Source: Lysinibacillus_B sp031181585 (GTDB taxonomy: Bacteria > Bacillota > Bacilli > Bacillales_A > Planococcaceae). Taken from it: DNA of 64,000 bases. The notes under the pieces were generated by a model, which saw nothing but the letters and a program-made list of their open reading frames with translations, made no database searches and was not told the DNA's origin. The stretch is taken from the NCBI RefSeq assembly GCF_047301505.1, contig NZ_CP154840.1, forward strand, positions 4,496,001 through 4,560,000. Direction: 5' to 3'. A program made the translations under genes and the position numbers. Of this stretch, positions 12,532 through 21,528 are shown in pieces; within the stretch, counting starts at the first letter, position 1; each line of letters opens with the position of its first letter.

Positions 12532-12861
12532 ATGAAATTAGTCGTAGCAGTAATTCAAGATCAGGATAGTAATCGTTTATCAAATGCTTTAACGAAATAT
12601 AATTTTCGTGCAACAAAACTAGCGAGTACAGGTGGATTTTTGCGTTCAGGAAATACGACTTTTTTAGTCGGGGTAGATGATGATCGCATTCCGCAACTAC
12701 TTGATGTAATTCGAGACAATTGCCGTTCACGTGAGCAGATGGTAGCTCCGGTATCTCCGTTGGGAGGAAGTGCAGATTCGTACATTCCTTATCCGGTTGA
12801 AGTGGAAGTTGGGGGAGCGACTGTGTTCGTATTGCCAATAGAACAGTTCCACCAGTTTTAA
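12532..12861 (+). CDS. darA: PII-like cyclic-di-AMP receptor protein DarA
   Basis: A trimeric PII-like protein (YaaQ family) that binds cyclic di-AMP in Firmicutes; downstream targets are not well defined. At 109 residues it has the family length. The N-terminal strand MKLVVAVIQDQDSNRL, the ATKLASTGGFLRSGNTT loop that contacts the ligand, and the GVDDDRI segment are conserved. It precedes yaaR, holB and ricT in the standard order, with its own extended -10 promoter. Confidence 0.93.
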   Translation: MKLVVAVIQDQDSNRLSNALTKYNFRATKLASTGGFLRSGNTTFLVGVDDDRIPQLLDVIRDNCRSREQMVAPVSPLGGSADSYIPYPVEVEVGGATVFVLPIEQFHQF

Positions 12862-12880
12862 GATGGAGGTGGATTTTTAA

Positions 12881-13318
12881 GTGAAGATTAATCGTGATAT
12901 GCGTGTCGGTTTCCAGAATCAAAATGAAGTAAGACAGACAAACCAAAATGGCAGCCGTTTTGGGGATATGGTTATAAAGCAAGGTTCAAAAATGGAAACA
13001 GAGCAGCTGACACGTCTTCTAGGTGATATTTCCGCCGCTGGGGAACGGGTGGCTCGTTCACGGAATTTGCGTGAATTGACACGTTTTAAAATGCTGGTAA
13101 AACGCTTTTTACAAGAAGCAGTCAATCATGGCTTGGAAACAAAGCAATCCCATACGTGGAATCGTTTTGGTGAAGGCCGCCGCTTAAAAATTGTTGAGAC
13201 AGTAGATGAGCGTCTTGTAGAACTTGCCAGCGATATTTTAGATGAAGAAAAAGAAACGATTGATTTATTAGATAAAATAGGTGAAATTAAAGGATTATTA
13301 ATTAACCTATATATGTAA
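12881..13318 (+). CDS. yaaR: YaaR family protein (DUF327)
   Basis: A 145-residue conserved protein of unknown function, always next to darA and holB in Bacillales. It starts at a GTG preceded by GGAGGTGG. The N-terminal ~35 residues are polar and probably flexible (MKINRDMRVG...), then helices with many basic and acidic residues follow, ending DLLDKIGEIKGLLINLYM. No catalytic motif is visible. A strong terminator lies directly after it. Confidence 0.88.
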   Translation: MKINRDMRVGFQNQNEVRQTNQNGSRFGDMVIKQGSKMETEQLTRLLGDISAAGERVARSRNLRELTRFKMLVKRFLQEAVNHGLETKQSHTWNRFGEGRRLKIVETVDERLVELASDILDEEKETIDLLDKIGEIKGLLINLYM

Positions 13319-13319
13319 C

Positions 13320-13357
13320 CCCGTGTCTTTGTCGTGTATGTAGACACGGGATTTTTT
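13320..13357 (+). terminator. Terminator after yaaR
   Basis: Stem CCCGTGTCT/AGACACGGG with a 13-nt loop and a TTTTTT run. Confidence 0.85.
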
Positions 13358-13435
13358 CTAAAGGGAGCTTACTCATGCTTCAGATGTATGAAGTAAGGTA
13401 GTACCCTTCTACCCGAGGTGAAAAGGTGAATTAAA

Positions 13436-14440
13436 ATGGCAAGAAAAATGGATGAGCTACAAGTATTACAGCCAATCGTAATGAAACAGCTTCAGACGAT
13501 TTATGAAAAGAACAGAATGGCGCATGCCTATATATTTGATGGCGAAAAAGGCACAGGAAAGCGTGATGTCATGACGTTTTTTGTGAAGCTTCTCTTATGT
13601 GAGCATCCGATCGATAACGTTCCATGTGAAACATGTCGTCACTGTATACGTATTGATTCTGGAAATCATCCAAATATAAAGCAGGTTGAGCCTGAAGGTC
13701 AGTTTATTAAGATCGACCAAATCCGAGATTTGATTGCAGAAATGATGATGACAGGTGTGGAAAGCGGACGCAAAATTTATATCCTGCATCATGCCGATAA
13801 ATTAAATACTGCTTCGGCAAATATGCTGCTGAAATTTTTAGAGGAACCTGATGGAGAAGTAACGGCTATTCTATTGACGGAGCAAATCCAAAGTATTTTA
13901 CCGACAATCCGTTCAAGATGTCAGCATATTAAGTTCTCTAAAGTACCTCGGCAAATTTTAATGGAGCGCCTTACGGAGCAAGGGGTTACCCATTCTATGG
14001 CCTCCACGGTGAGCATGGTAACAAATGAATTTGAAACTGCCTTAGCTCTTGCCAAGGAAGAGCAGTTTGCACATGCAAGAAAAACAGTGTTAAAATTAGT
14101 GGAGATAGTCAAAAGTAATGTGCATGAAGCTTTGCTTGTAGTGCATGAAGAATGGCTTCCTTCATTTAAAGAAAAAGCAGAGATGGAACAAGCATTAGAC
14201 TTATTGCTGTTTGCTTATCGTGATATCGTGGCAATCAAGGCCAACCCTGATGCTGCCTGCACATATCCGGATATGCTGCATGTCTTTAAGGAAATGGCCC
14301 TGCATACAACGTATGAGCGATTATCGAGTCAAATGCAAGCGGTTTTACAAGCACGAGCGAACCTGCAGCGCAATATGAACCGAACGCTATTAATGGAGCA
14401 GCTAATGCTAAATTTGCAGGAGGGGTATACATTTGTATAA
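13436..14440 (+). CDS. holB: DNA polymerase III subunit delta'
   Basis: Clamp-loader subunit that forms the loader with DnaX and HolA. The 334-residue protein shows a P-loop-like GEKGTGKR at 36-43 (the usual S/T is replaced by Arg), zinc-finger cysteines C55, C64, C67 and C70, and an AAA+ sensor region with IRSRCQHI. B. subtilis carries holB at the same place. Its stop overlaps the start of ricT by 8 nt, so the two are probably translationally coupled. Confidence 0.93.
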   Translation: MARKMDELQVLQPIVMKQLQTIYEKNRMAHAYIFDGEKGTGKRDVMTFFVKLLLCEHPIDNVPCETCRHCIRIDSGNHPNIKQVEPEGQFIKIDQIRDLIAEMMMTGVESGRKIYILHHADKLNTASANMLLKFLEEPDGEVTAILLTEQIQSILPTIRSRCQHIKFSKVPRQILMERLTEQGVTHSMASTVSMVTNEFETALALAKEEQFAHARKTVLKLVEIVKSNVHEALLVVHEEWLPSFKEKAEMEQALDLLLFAYRDIVAIKANPDAACTYPDMLHVFKEMALHTTYERLSSQMQAVLQARANLQRNMNRTLLMEQLMLNLQEGYTFV

Positions 14441-15248
14441 TGTAGTAGGAGTCCGCTTTAAAAAAGCGGGTAAAATATATTATTTTGATCCGGCTGCTTA
14501 CATACTGGAAGTAGGGGAGTATGTAATTGTCGAGACGGCACGCGGAATAGAGTATGGGAAAGTTGTTGTTCCTACCCGCCAAGTGGAAGAGAATGATGTC
14601 GTCTTGCCGCTTAAACAAGTAGTACGGCCGGCAGATGAAAGAGACCGCATTCAAGTGGAAGAAAATTTGGCAGAGTCTAAACGCGCGTTTGAATTAGCGA
14701 CTACAAAGATTGTTGAACATAGCTTAGAAATGAAGCTTGTCGATGTTGAATATACGTTTGACCGAAATAAAATCATTTTTTATTTTACAGCTGAGGGCCG
14801 TGTAGATTTCCGCGAGCTTGTAAAAGATTTAGCATCTATTTTCCGTACACGTATTGAACTGCGTCAAATCGGTGTACGTGATGAAGCAAAACTTCTAGGC
14901 GGTATCGGTCCATGTGGACGTATGCTTTGCTGCTCCACGTTTTTAGGTGATTTTGATCCAGTATCGATTAAAATGGCAAAAGATCAAAATTTATCGCTTA
15001 ACCCAACGAAAATCTCGGGCCTTTGCGGTCGTTTAATGTGCTGTTTGAAATATGAGAATGATGATTATGAGCTTGCTAAAGAAGGCATGCCTGATATCGG
15101 TGATGTAACAATGACACCAGATGGGCAAGGGAAAGTAATCGGCCTCAATATTCTTGAACGTTTAATTCAAGTATACTTGCAGGAGCAGGAGCGCACTGCT
15201 GAATATTCTCTTGAAGAATTATTGAAATATGAAAAAAATCTTATATAG
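14433..15248 (+). CDS. ricT: Ric complex regulatory iron-sulfur protein RicT (PSP1 family)
   Basis: RicT (YaaT) forms the Ric complex with RicA and RicF. In B. subtilis this complex carries Fe-S clusters, assists RNase Y-dependent mRNA processing and promotes sporulation and competence. The 271-residue protein contains the PSP1 domain with two cysteine groups, GPCGRMLCC (C161, C166, C167) and GLCGRLMCC (C198, C203, C204), the expected cluster ligands. Start is a TTG after AGGAGGGG, giving MYNVVGVRFKKAGKIYYFDP. It overlaps the holB stop and is followed by yabA. Confidence 0.95.
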   Translation: MYNVVGVRFKKAGKIYYFDPAAYILEVGEYVIVETARGIEYGKVVVPTRQVEENDVVLPLKQVVRPADERDRIQVEENLAESKRAFELATTKIVEHSLEMKLVDVEYTFDRNKIIFYFTAEGRVDFRELVKDLASIFRTRIELRQIGVRDEAKLLGGIGPCGRMLCCSTFLGDFDPVSIKMAKDQNLSLNPTKISGLCGRLMCCLKYENDDYELAKEGMPDIGDVTMTPDGQGKVIGLNILERLIQVYLQEQERTAEYSLEELLKYEKNLI

Positions 15249-15273
15249 ATAGAAACTTAATGAGGTGGCTTGA

Positions 15274-15627
15274 GTGAAGGACCGTAATTTTTTAGATACT
15301 GTTATGGAGTTCGAACAGCAGCTCGAATCAATGCAGCAACAGTTCGGCGACTTGAAGCGGTTTGTTGCGCATATGATGGAGGAACATCAGACACTTCAAA
15401 CGGAAAACCTTCATCTAAGGAAGCGTCTAGAAGAGCTTTTATCTAAGGAGCAGCCTTCTATAAAACACAAGAAGAAGGGCAATTCATTAGATATTGGGGA
15501 AGGATACGATAACTTGGCTCGTCTTTATCATGAAGGGTTCCATGTTTGTCATGTTCATTTTGGAAGCTCACGTAAAGGTGAGGATTGCTTGTTTTGTTTA
15601 TCATTTTTAAATAAAGAAAATAGTTAA
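15274..15627 (+). CDS. yabA: Replication initiation control protein YabA
   Basis: YabA binds DnaA and the beta clamp and restrains over-initiation of replication. The 117-residue protein has an N-terminal leucine-zipper coiled coil (about 1-60) for tetramer formation, a linker and a C-terminal zinc-binding domain with H90, C92, C105 and C108 (FHVCHVHFG...GEDCLFC). Start is a GTG after GAGGTGG. A terminator hairpin follows, which separates it from yabB. Confidence 0.95.
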   Translation: MKDRNFLDTVMEFEQQLESMQQQFGDLKRFVAHMMEEHQTLQTENLHLRKRLEELLSKEQPSIKHKKKGNSLDIGEGYDNLARLYHEGFHVCHVHFGSSRKGEDCLFCLSFLNKENS

Positions 15628-15632
15628 TGAAG

Positions 15633-15670
15633 AGACTGCTTCCTTCAAGGGGAGGTCAGTCTTTTCTTTT
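15633..15670 (+). terminator. Terminator after yabA
   Basis: Stem AGACTG plus CTTCC paired with GGGGAG and CAGTCT, then TTTTCTTTT. The yabB Shine-Dalgarno follows at once. Confidence 0.7.
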
Positions 15671-15682
15671 GGAGGAATTACA

Positions 15683-16423
15683 ATGAATGAATGGTTGAAG
15701 GGTGATGAACGCCTGGATTATTTATTAGCGGAAGATTTAAGAATTATCCAAAGCCCATCTGTCTTTTCATTTTCATTAGATGCGGTATTGTTATCTCGCT
15801 TTGTCGGTGTACCGAAACGTGGAGCGGTAGTAGATTTATGTTCAGGAAATGGTGTGATTCCATTGTTTTTGAGCGCTCGTACCAAGGCGAAGATTACTGG
15901 GGTAGAATTACAGCCGCGTCTATATGATATGGCTTGTCGAAGTATCGACTACAATCAGCTAGGGGACCAAATTGAAATGATGCATGGTGACGTAAAAGAA
16001 GCACCGAGTACTCTTGGAGTGGAAAAGTATGATGCCGTTACATGCAATCCTCCTTATTTTTTAGCCCATGAATTGAGTGATAAAAATTTGAGTGAGCATC
16101 ATGCTATTGCAAGACACGAACTTCACCTAACATTAGAAGAGGCGATTCATTCAGCTAGCCGTTTACTAAAACAGGGAGGCAAGGCGGCGTTTGTCCATAG
16201 ACCAGGCAGGCTATTAGATATTGTTACCGCTATGCGGGCAAACAGACTAGAGCCAAAGAGGATGCAGCTTGTTTACCCAAAGCGCGGAAAAGAAGCGAAT
16301 ACATTGCTTATCGAAGGTATTAAGGATGGGAAGCCAGATTTAAAAATTTTGCCTCCGCTTTACGTGTACGAAGAAAACAATGAATATACAGAAGAAATTC
16401 GAGCGATTCTGTATGGAGAATAA
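15683..16423 (+). CDS. yabB: tRNA1(Val) (adenine(37)-N6)-methyltransferase-like protein
   Basis: An SAM-dependent methyltransferase of the TrmN6/YabB family that N6-methylates an adenine in tRNA. The 246-residue protein has SAM motif I VVDLCSGNGVIP (about 49-60), the acidic SAM-ribose residue in GVELQPR and the N6-adenine catalytic motif NPPY at 122-125. It is the first gene of the yabB-yazA-rsmI cluster. The target nucleotide is inferred from the family. Confidence 0.9.
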   Translation: MNEWLKGDERLDYLLAEDLRIIQSPSVFSFSLDAVLLSRFVGVPKRGAVVDLCSGNGVIPLFLSARTKAKITGVELQPRLYDMACRSIDYNQLGDQIEMMHGDVKEAPSTLGVEKYDAVTCNPPYFLAHELSDKNLSEHHAIARHELHLTLEEAIHSASRLLKQGGKAAFVHRPGRLLDIVTAMRANRLEPKRMQLVYPKRGKEANTLLIEGIKDGKPDLKILPPLYVYEENNEYTEEIRAILYGE

Positions 16424-16685
16424 ACATTATTTTTATGTATTACAATGCCGCGATAATACACTGTATGCCGGTTATACAAATAATCTTGAAAAAAGGGTTA
16501 CTGTGCATAATGCGGGAAAAGGTGCAAAATATACGAAGGCCCGTACTCCTGTTACGTGTATTCATTACGAAATATTTGAAACAAAACAGGAAGCGATGAG
16601 AAAAGAGTATGCGTTCAAGCAGTTAGAGCGTAAGAAAAAATTAGAGTATATAAGGAGCAAAGCACATGAAATCACAAAAAAGTAG
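16413..16685 (+). CDS. yazA: GIY-YIG domain protein (UPF0213)
   Basis: A small single-domain GIY-YIG nuclease-fold protein of 90 residues. The two motif halves appear as YFYVLQ and LYAGYTN, followed by the conserved arginine segment and HNxGKGAKYT. The ATG at 16413 lies inside the end of yabB (11-nt overlap) and gives MENKHYFYV, like B. subtilis YazA, so it is preferred over the longer frame from 16380. There is no strong Shine-Dalgarno, so translation is probably coupled to yabB. Cellular function is unknown. Confidence 0.88.
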   Translation: MENKHYFYVLQCRDNTLYAGYTNNLEKRVTVHNAGKGAKYTKARTPVTCIHYEIFETKQEAMRKEYAFKQLERKKKLEYIRSKAHEITKK

Positions 16686-17541
16686 CCAGCATGAAACAGG
16701 CAGTTGTTTATACCTTGTTGCAACACCAATTGGCAATTTAGAAGACATGACAGTCCGTGCATTGCGCATTTTAAAGGAAGTCGATATGATTGCAGCTGAG
16801 GATACAAGGAATACACGGAAGCTTTGCAATTATTTTGATATCTCTACACCATTAATCAGTTACCACGAGCACAATATAGAAGTTGGAGGACAAAAGCTGC
16901 TTTCTCTTTTACGCGAAGGAAAATCAGTAGCATTAGTCAGTGATGCTGGGCTTCCGTGTATTTCAGATCCAGGGGCTGATATTGTGGAAAAGGCTATTGC
17001 GGAAGGCTTTGCCGTTGTACCTATACCAGGGGCTAATGCGGCCGTAACTGCGCTGATTGCTTCGGGATTAAATCCACAGCCATTTTACTTTTTTGGGTTT
17101 TTAAACCGAAATAAAAAAGAACGTCGCCTTCAGCTAGAGAGCTTAATAAAGCGAGAAGAGACAATGCTATTTTATGAAGCGCCTCACCGGTTGAAGGATA
17201 CATTGAAAGATATGCAGCTAGTGCTTGGGAATCGCCGTATCGTCTTAGCACGTGAATTAACGAAGAAATTTGAGGAATTCCTGCGAGGTACGATAGAAGA
17301 AGCGCTTGTATGGTCGGAAGGAAATGAAATCAGAGGAGAGTTTGTAATAGTAGTCGAAGGAAATACTTCTGGTGAATTAGAGGAAGTAGAGCAGCCATGG
17401 ATATCAATGACAGTGGTTGAACATGTAGACTATATAATAGAAGAAACTCAAATGAATTCAAAGGAAGCAATTAAAGAAGTTGCTAAATTACGGGGATTGC
17501 CAAAAAGAGATGTATATAATACGTACCATCAAAAAGAATAG
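16666..17541 (+). CDS. rsmI: 16S rRNA (cytidine(1402)-2'-O)-methyltransferase
   Basis: RsmI methylates the ribose of C1402 in the 16S decoding centre. The 291-residue protein has the tetrapyrrole-methylase fold with LVATPIGNLEDMTVRA, IAAEDTRNT, the SDAGLPCISDPG loop and PIPGANAA, then the C-terminal RsmI helices. It starts 20 nt inside yazA with an AAGGAG site. It converges on abrB, and the two share a terminator. Confidence 0.95.
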   Translation: MKSQKSSQHETGSCLYLVATPIGNLEDMTVRALRILKEVDMIAAEDTRNTRKLCNYFDISTPLISYHEHNIEVGGQKLLSLLREGKSVALVSDAGLPCISDPGADIVEKAIAEGFAVVPIPGANAAVTALIASGLNPQPFYFFGFLNRNKKERRLQLESLIKREETMLFYEAPHRLKDTLKDMQLVLGNRRIVLARELTKKFEEFLRGTIEEALVWSEGNEIRGEFVIVVEGNTSGELEEVEQPWISMTVVEHVDYIIEETQMNSKEAIKEVAKLRGLPKRDVYNTYHQKE

Positions 17542-17636
17542 GTTAGAGACCTAGAGAGATATAAGGTATATAACATAGTTCAGGTAATGGGACAAGTTAT
17601 AGAAAATCAAAAATATGATGTTTTGTTACATGAAAG

Positions 17637-17668
17637 AAGGACCATTCTTTAGAGGATGGTCCTTTAAA
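17637..17668. terminator. Bidirectional terminator between rsmI and abrB
   Basis: Stem AAGGACCAT/ATGGTCCTT with A/T-rich flanks on both sides, positioned to stop both converging genes. Confidence 0.8.
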
Positions 17669-17677
17669 ATACTTAAA

Positions 17678-17956
17678 TTATTTTTTTAAGTTATTTTGAA
17701 TTTCTTTCATTAACATTTCTGCGCCTTCAGGACTTAAAATTAATTTGCCCCCTACAAGACGGAAATTGTCATCTGATACTTCACCTGTTACGGCGCAAGT
17801 CATATTAGGCATGTATTTTTTTAGGATGATTTTATCATCATCAACATAAATTTCTAACGCATCTTTTTCAGCAATCCCTAATGTACGACGAAGCTCGATC
17901 GGAATAACCACACGACCTAATTCATCGACTTTACGAACAATACCTGTAGATTTCAT
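17678..17956 (-). CDS. abrB: Transition state regulator AbrB
   Basis: AbrB is a swapped-hairpin DNA-binding protein that represses stationary-phase genes during growth. The 92-residue product begins MKSTGIVRKVDELGRVVIPI, the classic AbrB DNA-binding domain (about 1-50), and keeps the C-terminal multimerisation domain. AGGAGG lies 13 nt before the ATG. It sits on the reverse strand between rsmI and metG, as in B. subtilis, and its promoter region carries two tandem Spo0A boxes, as expected for repression by Spo0A~P. Confidence 0.95.
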   Translation of the reverse strand: MKSTGIVRKVDELGRVVIPIELRRTLGIAEKDALEIYVDDDKIILKKYMPNMTCAVTGEVSDDNFRLVGGKLILSPEGAEMLMKEIQNNLKK

Positions 17957-17991
17957 GATAATATTTTCCTCCTAGTTTGGTGTTATGATAA

Positions 17992-18058
17992 TTCGTCAAA
18001 ATTCGACATCAAATCCTTGTCTATGATAAATCATACCAAGTAATACCATAAACGTCAA
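17992..18058 (-). promoter_or_regulatory. abrB promoter with tandem Spo0A boxes
   Basis: On the reverse strand a sigma-A promoter TTGACG (18058-18053), 17-bp spacer, TATGAT (18035-18030) is followed by TGTCGAA (18008-18002) and TGACGAA (17998-17992). These match the 0A-box core TGNCGAA in the same orientation with a 10-bp step, one helical turn, just downstream of the start site. This is the geometry expected for repression by a Spo0A~P dimer. Confidence 0.82.
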
Positions 18059-18203
18059 TAAATTAGTACTGAAAATAGGATATTAATGTGAATTTTTTAA
18101 TCAAAATTTGCAGTTACAACCTTAAAATTAAAGATTTTTACTATTATTCACCTTTATTAGACTAAATATTCAAATAAAGGCTAAACTTATGATGTGGTTA
18201 TTT

Positions 18204-18263
18204 TTCGACAAAATCCAATCTCAATAATCTTTCATTGAAACGAATTTCGTACTTCGTTAGAAT
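18204..18263 (+). promoter_or_regulatory. metG promoter and upstream 0A-like box
   Basis: TTGAAA (18235-18240), 17-bp spacer, TAGAAT (18258-18263). About 25 bp upstream the reverse strand reads TTTTGTCGAAAAA (core 18210-18204), a perfect 0A-box match. No T-box leader (specifier loop, TGGNACCGCG) is present, so metG is not T-box controlled here. Nothing else was recognised in the 344-nt gap between abrB and metG. Confidence 0.6.
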
Positions 18264-18300
18264 AGAAACTATACTGTGAAACAAAATGGAGGCAGTTCTA

Positions 18301-20265
18301 GTGAGCGAACAAAAAACATTCTATATAACAACACCCATTTATTACCCTAGTGGTAAGTTCCATATCGGTACAGCCTATACAACGGTTGCATCTGATACAA
18401 TGGCCCGCTACAAGCGTATGAGAGGATTTGATGTACGCTTTTTGACAGGGATGGATGAACACGGACAGAAAATCCAGGAGAAAGCACAAGAGACAGGTAA
18501 GCATCCTCAAGAATACGTAAACGAGATTGCTGATGCTGCTAAGAAACTATGGTCTCTTATGGATATATCCTATGATGACTTTATTCAAACCACACAAGAG
18601 CGTCATAAAAAGAGCGTCGAAAGAATTTTCACACATTTCCTAGAAAATGGTGACATTTATAAAGGTGAATATGAAGGACTTTATTGTGTACCTTGTGAAT
18701 CCTACTATACCGAAACACAATTAGTTGACGGTAAATGCCCTGATTGCGGCCGTGAGGTACAAAAAGTTAAAGAAGAGTCTTACTTCTTTAATATGAAAAA
18801 ATATGCAGATAGATTACTTCAATATTATGAAGAAAATATTGAATTTATTGAGCCGGAGTCTCGTAAAAATGAAATGATCAATAACTTCATTAAACCAGGT
18901 CTTGAAGACTTATCAGTTTCACGTACTTCTTTTGATTGGGGAATTAAAGTACCTGGTGATCCGAAGCATGTTATTTACGTATGGGTGGATGCTCTATCCA
19001 ACTATATTACGTCTCTAGGCTATGGCTCTGACAATGAAGAGCTATTTAATAAATACTGGCCGGCCGATGTACATGTAGTAGGAAAAGATATTGTGCGGTT
19101 CCACACAATTTATTGGCCAATTTTCCTTATGGCCTTAGATTTACCATTACCGAAAAAAGTATTCGCCCATGGCTTCATAATGATGAAAGATGGAAAAATG
19201 TCAAAATCCAAAGGAAATGTTGTCTATCCTGAAATGCTAGTGGAGCGTTACGGACTAGATGCAACACGCTACTTCCTGCTGCGTGAACTTCCATTTGGAT
19301 CAGATGGTGTTTTTTCACCGGAATCATTTGTAGAGCGTACAAACTTTGACTTGGCGAATGATTTAGGAAATTTATTGAATAGAACTGTCTCTATGATGAA
19401 CAAATATTTCGACGGGGTAATTCCAACAGAAAATCTGGAGCCAACAGAGTTTGATGATACATTAAAAGCATTTGCAGAAAACGTACGTATTAAATATGAA
19501 GAAAGTATGGAAAAAATGCAATTTAGCGTGGTGTTATCAGAATTATGGTCACTTGTTTCCCGGACAAATAAATATATTGATGAAACTTCACCATGGGTAT
19601 TGGCGAAAAATGAAGAAGATCGTCCGAAATTAGCCGCAGTTATGGCAAATTTAGCAGAAAGTTTACGTCATATTGCAGTAATGTTACAGCCATTTATGAC
19701 TTCAGCGCCTAAACGTATCGCAGAGCAGCTTGGTCTAACAGAAGAGATGCTAAATTGGGATTCGATTGCTGGGTTTGGAAATGTTATTTTACCAAACACA
19801 AAAGTGGTAGAAAAAGGGATACCTATTTTCCCGCGATTAGAAGCAGAGGAAGAAATCGCCTATATCCGGGAGCAAATGCAGGCAAGCGTAAAAACACCTC
19901 AGGAAGAGCCAAAGAAGGAAATTGTCGAAACACCTGAAGTGCCGGAAATAACAATTGATGACTTTATGAAAATTGATTTGCGAGTTGCTACAGTTACAGC
20001 TTGTGAACCAGTACCGAAGGCAAATAAATTACTAAAACTTCAAGTCGACCTTGGGTTTGAGCAGCGTCAAGTTGTTTCAGGTATCGCAGAGCATTATAAA
20101 CCTGAAGAATTAGTAGGGAAAAAGGTAATTGTAGTGGCGAATCTTAAGCCTGTAAAGCTTCGCGGTGAATTATCGCAAGGAATGATTTTAGCAGGTTCTC
20201 ATGAGGGGATCTTAACATTAGCAACTGTTGATCCAAAGCTGGAAAATGGTGCAAAAGTAAAATAA
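18301..20265 (+). CDS. metG: Methionine--tRNA ligase
   Basis: Class I aminoacyl-tRNA synthetase that charges tRNA-Met. The product is 654 residues from the GTG at 18301, which is preceded by GGAGGC; an ATG at 18286 overlaps that site and was rejected. HIGH-type motif HIGT is at 21-24, a CxxC...CxxC zinc insert (CVPC and CPDC) follows, KMSKSK is at 299-304, and a C-terminal tRNA-binding EMAP/TRBD domain (about 545-654, IDLRVATV...) completes the long dimeric form found in Bacillus. Confidence 0.97.
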   Translation: MSEQKTFYITTPIYYPSGKFHIGTAYTTVASDTMARYKRMRGFDVRFLTGMDEHGQKIQEKAQETGKHPQEYVNEIADAAKKLWSLMDISYDDFIQTTQERHKKSVERIFTHFLENGDIYKGEYEGLYCVPCESYYTETQLVDGKCPDCGREVQKVKEESYFFNMKKYADRLLQYYEENIEFIEPESRKNEMINNFIKPGLEDLSVSRTSFDWGIKVPGDPKHVIYVWVDALSNYITSLGYGSDNEELFNKYWPADVHVVGKDIVRFHTIYWPIFLMALDLPLPKKVFAHGFIMMKDGKMSKSKGNVVYPEMLVERYGLDATRYFLLRELPFGSDGVFSPESFVERTNFDLANDLGNLLNRTVSMMNKYFDGVIPTENLEPTEFDDTLKAFAENVRIKYEESMEKMQFSVVLSELWSLVSRTNKYIDETSPWVLAKNEEDRPKLAAVMANLAESLRHIAVMLQPFMTSAPKRIAEQLGLTEEMLNWDSIAGFGNVILPNTKVVEKGIPIFPRLEAEEEIAYIREQMQASVKTPQEEPKKEIVETPEVPEITIDDFMKIDLRVATVTACEPVPKANKLLKLQVDLGFEQRQVVSGIAEHYKPEELVGKKVIVVANLKPVKLRGELSQGMILAGSHEGILTLATVDPKLENGAKVK

Positions 20266-20617
20266 CCTAAATGGGTAGCGTTCTTCTTGCGTATTTAGCT
20301 AGACTTACATTGAGGCATTTCGACAATTGTCTCTTTTAATAAGCGAAATGAGGAAGATAGCTGAAGTATTTATAATAAGCCTGTTGAACAGTTAAAGTTC
20401 AGCAGGCTTCCTTTCATTCAATTGTTTATCAAAATATTATTTTGAAATAAAGAAAAATACCATTTAATTGAATAAAAGGAGAGTCATACATCCTTCGATA
20501 AATAGAGACAGATAGAGACTTTGTTACAAAACAGGTAGTTCGGTAATATAAATGAAATATAGATGAAAAAAAAGAAATAATTTAATCCATTACAATACGG
20601 AATAGGAGAATGAAAAC
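20266..20617 (+). other. metG-tatD intergenic region with terminator
   Basis: A strong hairpin, AAGCCTGTTGAAC paired with GTTCAGCAGGCTT (20377-20409, one G-T wobble), followed by a T-rich run, terminates metG. A perfect palindrome GACAATTGTC lies at 20322-20331, with an overlapping 0A-like TTCGACA. No gene is seen in the rest. Confidence 0.7.
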
Positions 20618-21394
20618 ATGACATCATATATCGATACACATGTCCATTTGAACGCAGATCAATATGATGAAGATCTAAAAGAAGTTATCGCTCGTGCACT
20701 TGAAGCACAAGTAGAGAAAATGGTCGTTGTAGGTTTTGACCGCAAGACAATTGAGCGAGCAATGAATTTGGTAGAAGAATATGACTTTCTTTATGCTGTA
20801 ATTGGGTGGCATCCTGTAGATGCCATTGATTGTACAGATGAGGAGCTAGAATGGATTGAAGAATTGGCAGCACATCCGAAAGTAGTAGGTATAGGAGAGA
20901 CAGGACTTGACTATTACTGGGATAAATCACCAAAAGATGTGCAGCAATACTGGTTCCGCAAGCAAATAAAACTTGCTCAAAAGGTAAATCTGCCAATTAT
21001 TATCCATAACCGTGATGCTACCGGCGATGTGGTGCGTATTTTACGTGAAGAAAATGCCGCATCTGTAGGTGGAATTATGCATTGTTATGGAGGGAGTGTA
21101 GAAACTGCCCATGAATGCATTGGTATGAACTTTATGATTAGCCTCGGAGGACCGGTTACGTTTAAAAATGCAAGACAGCCGAAAGAAGTAGCGAAGGAAA
21201 TTCCACTTGAGCATCTATTGATTGAGACAGATGCGCCTTATTTGGCTCCTCATCCTCATCGAGGCAAGCGAAATGAGCCATCTTTAGTGCCCCTTGTTGC
21301 CGAGGAAATAGCACGTTTGAAAGAGATGCCGGTAGAAGAAGTAGCAAAAGCAACAACAGAAAATGCAAAACGCTTTTTCAAAATTAGTGACTAA
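20618..21394 (+). CDS. tatD: TatD family metal-dependent hydrolase
   Basis: A TIM-barrel metallohydrolase of the TatD DNase family (B. subtilis YabD). The 258-residue protein has the N-terminal DTHVH (H8, H10), E94 in GIGETGLDYY, H130 in IIIHNRD, H155 in MHCYGG and the catalytic D205 in IETDAPYL. Family members are 3'-5' exonucleases or deoxyribonucleases; the physiological substrate is not known. It lies between metG and yabE as in B. subtilis. Confidence 0.93.
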   Translation: MTSYIDTHVHLNADQYDEDLKEVIARALEAQVEKMVVVGFDRKTIERAMNLVEEYDFLYAVIGWHPVDAIDCTDEELEWIEELAAHPKVVGIGETGLDYYWDKSPKDVQQYWFRKQIKLAQKVNLPIIIHNRDATGDVVRILREENAASVGGIMHCYGGSVETAHECIGMNFMISLGGPVTFKNARQPKEVAKEIPLEHLLIETDAPYLAPHPHRGKRNEPSLVPLVAEEIARLKEMPVEEVAKATTENAKRFFKISD

Positions 21395-21470
21395 ATTGTG
21401 AACACGTCTCCAATACTGCTGTTGGAAAGGCTTGCAAACTGTCGCTAGATGACCCAAATATGCATTTATG

Positions 21471-21499
21471 TTGACAGTTCAAAATGTAGTCCGTATAAT
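21471..21499 (+). promoter_or_regulatory. Consensus sigma-A promoter of yabE
   Basis: TTGACA (21471-21476), 17-bp spacer, TATAAT (21494-21499): a full-consensus housekeeping promoter 30 nt before yabE. Confidence 0.9.
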
Positions 21500-21528
21500 C
21501 CAACGAGTATTAAAGGAGGCGTTTTTTC

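Noticed and set aside
17957..18300. T-box riboswitch in front of metG (and likewise before lysS at 62521-62638)
   Set aside because: No specifier stem, no TGGNACCGCG antiterminator bulge and no terminator were found in either leader.
20318..20331. 0A-like box and GACAATTGTC palindrome in the metG-tatD gap
   Set aside because: It is about 290 nt from tatD, before a metG terminator, with no promoter beside it; likely chance.
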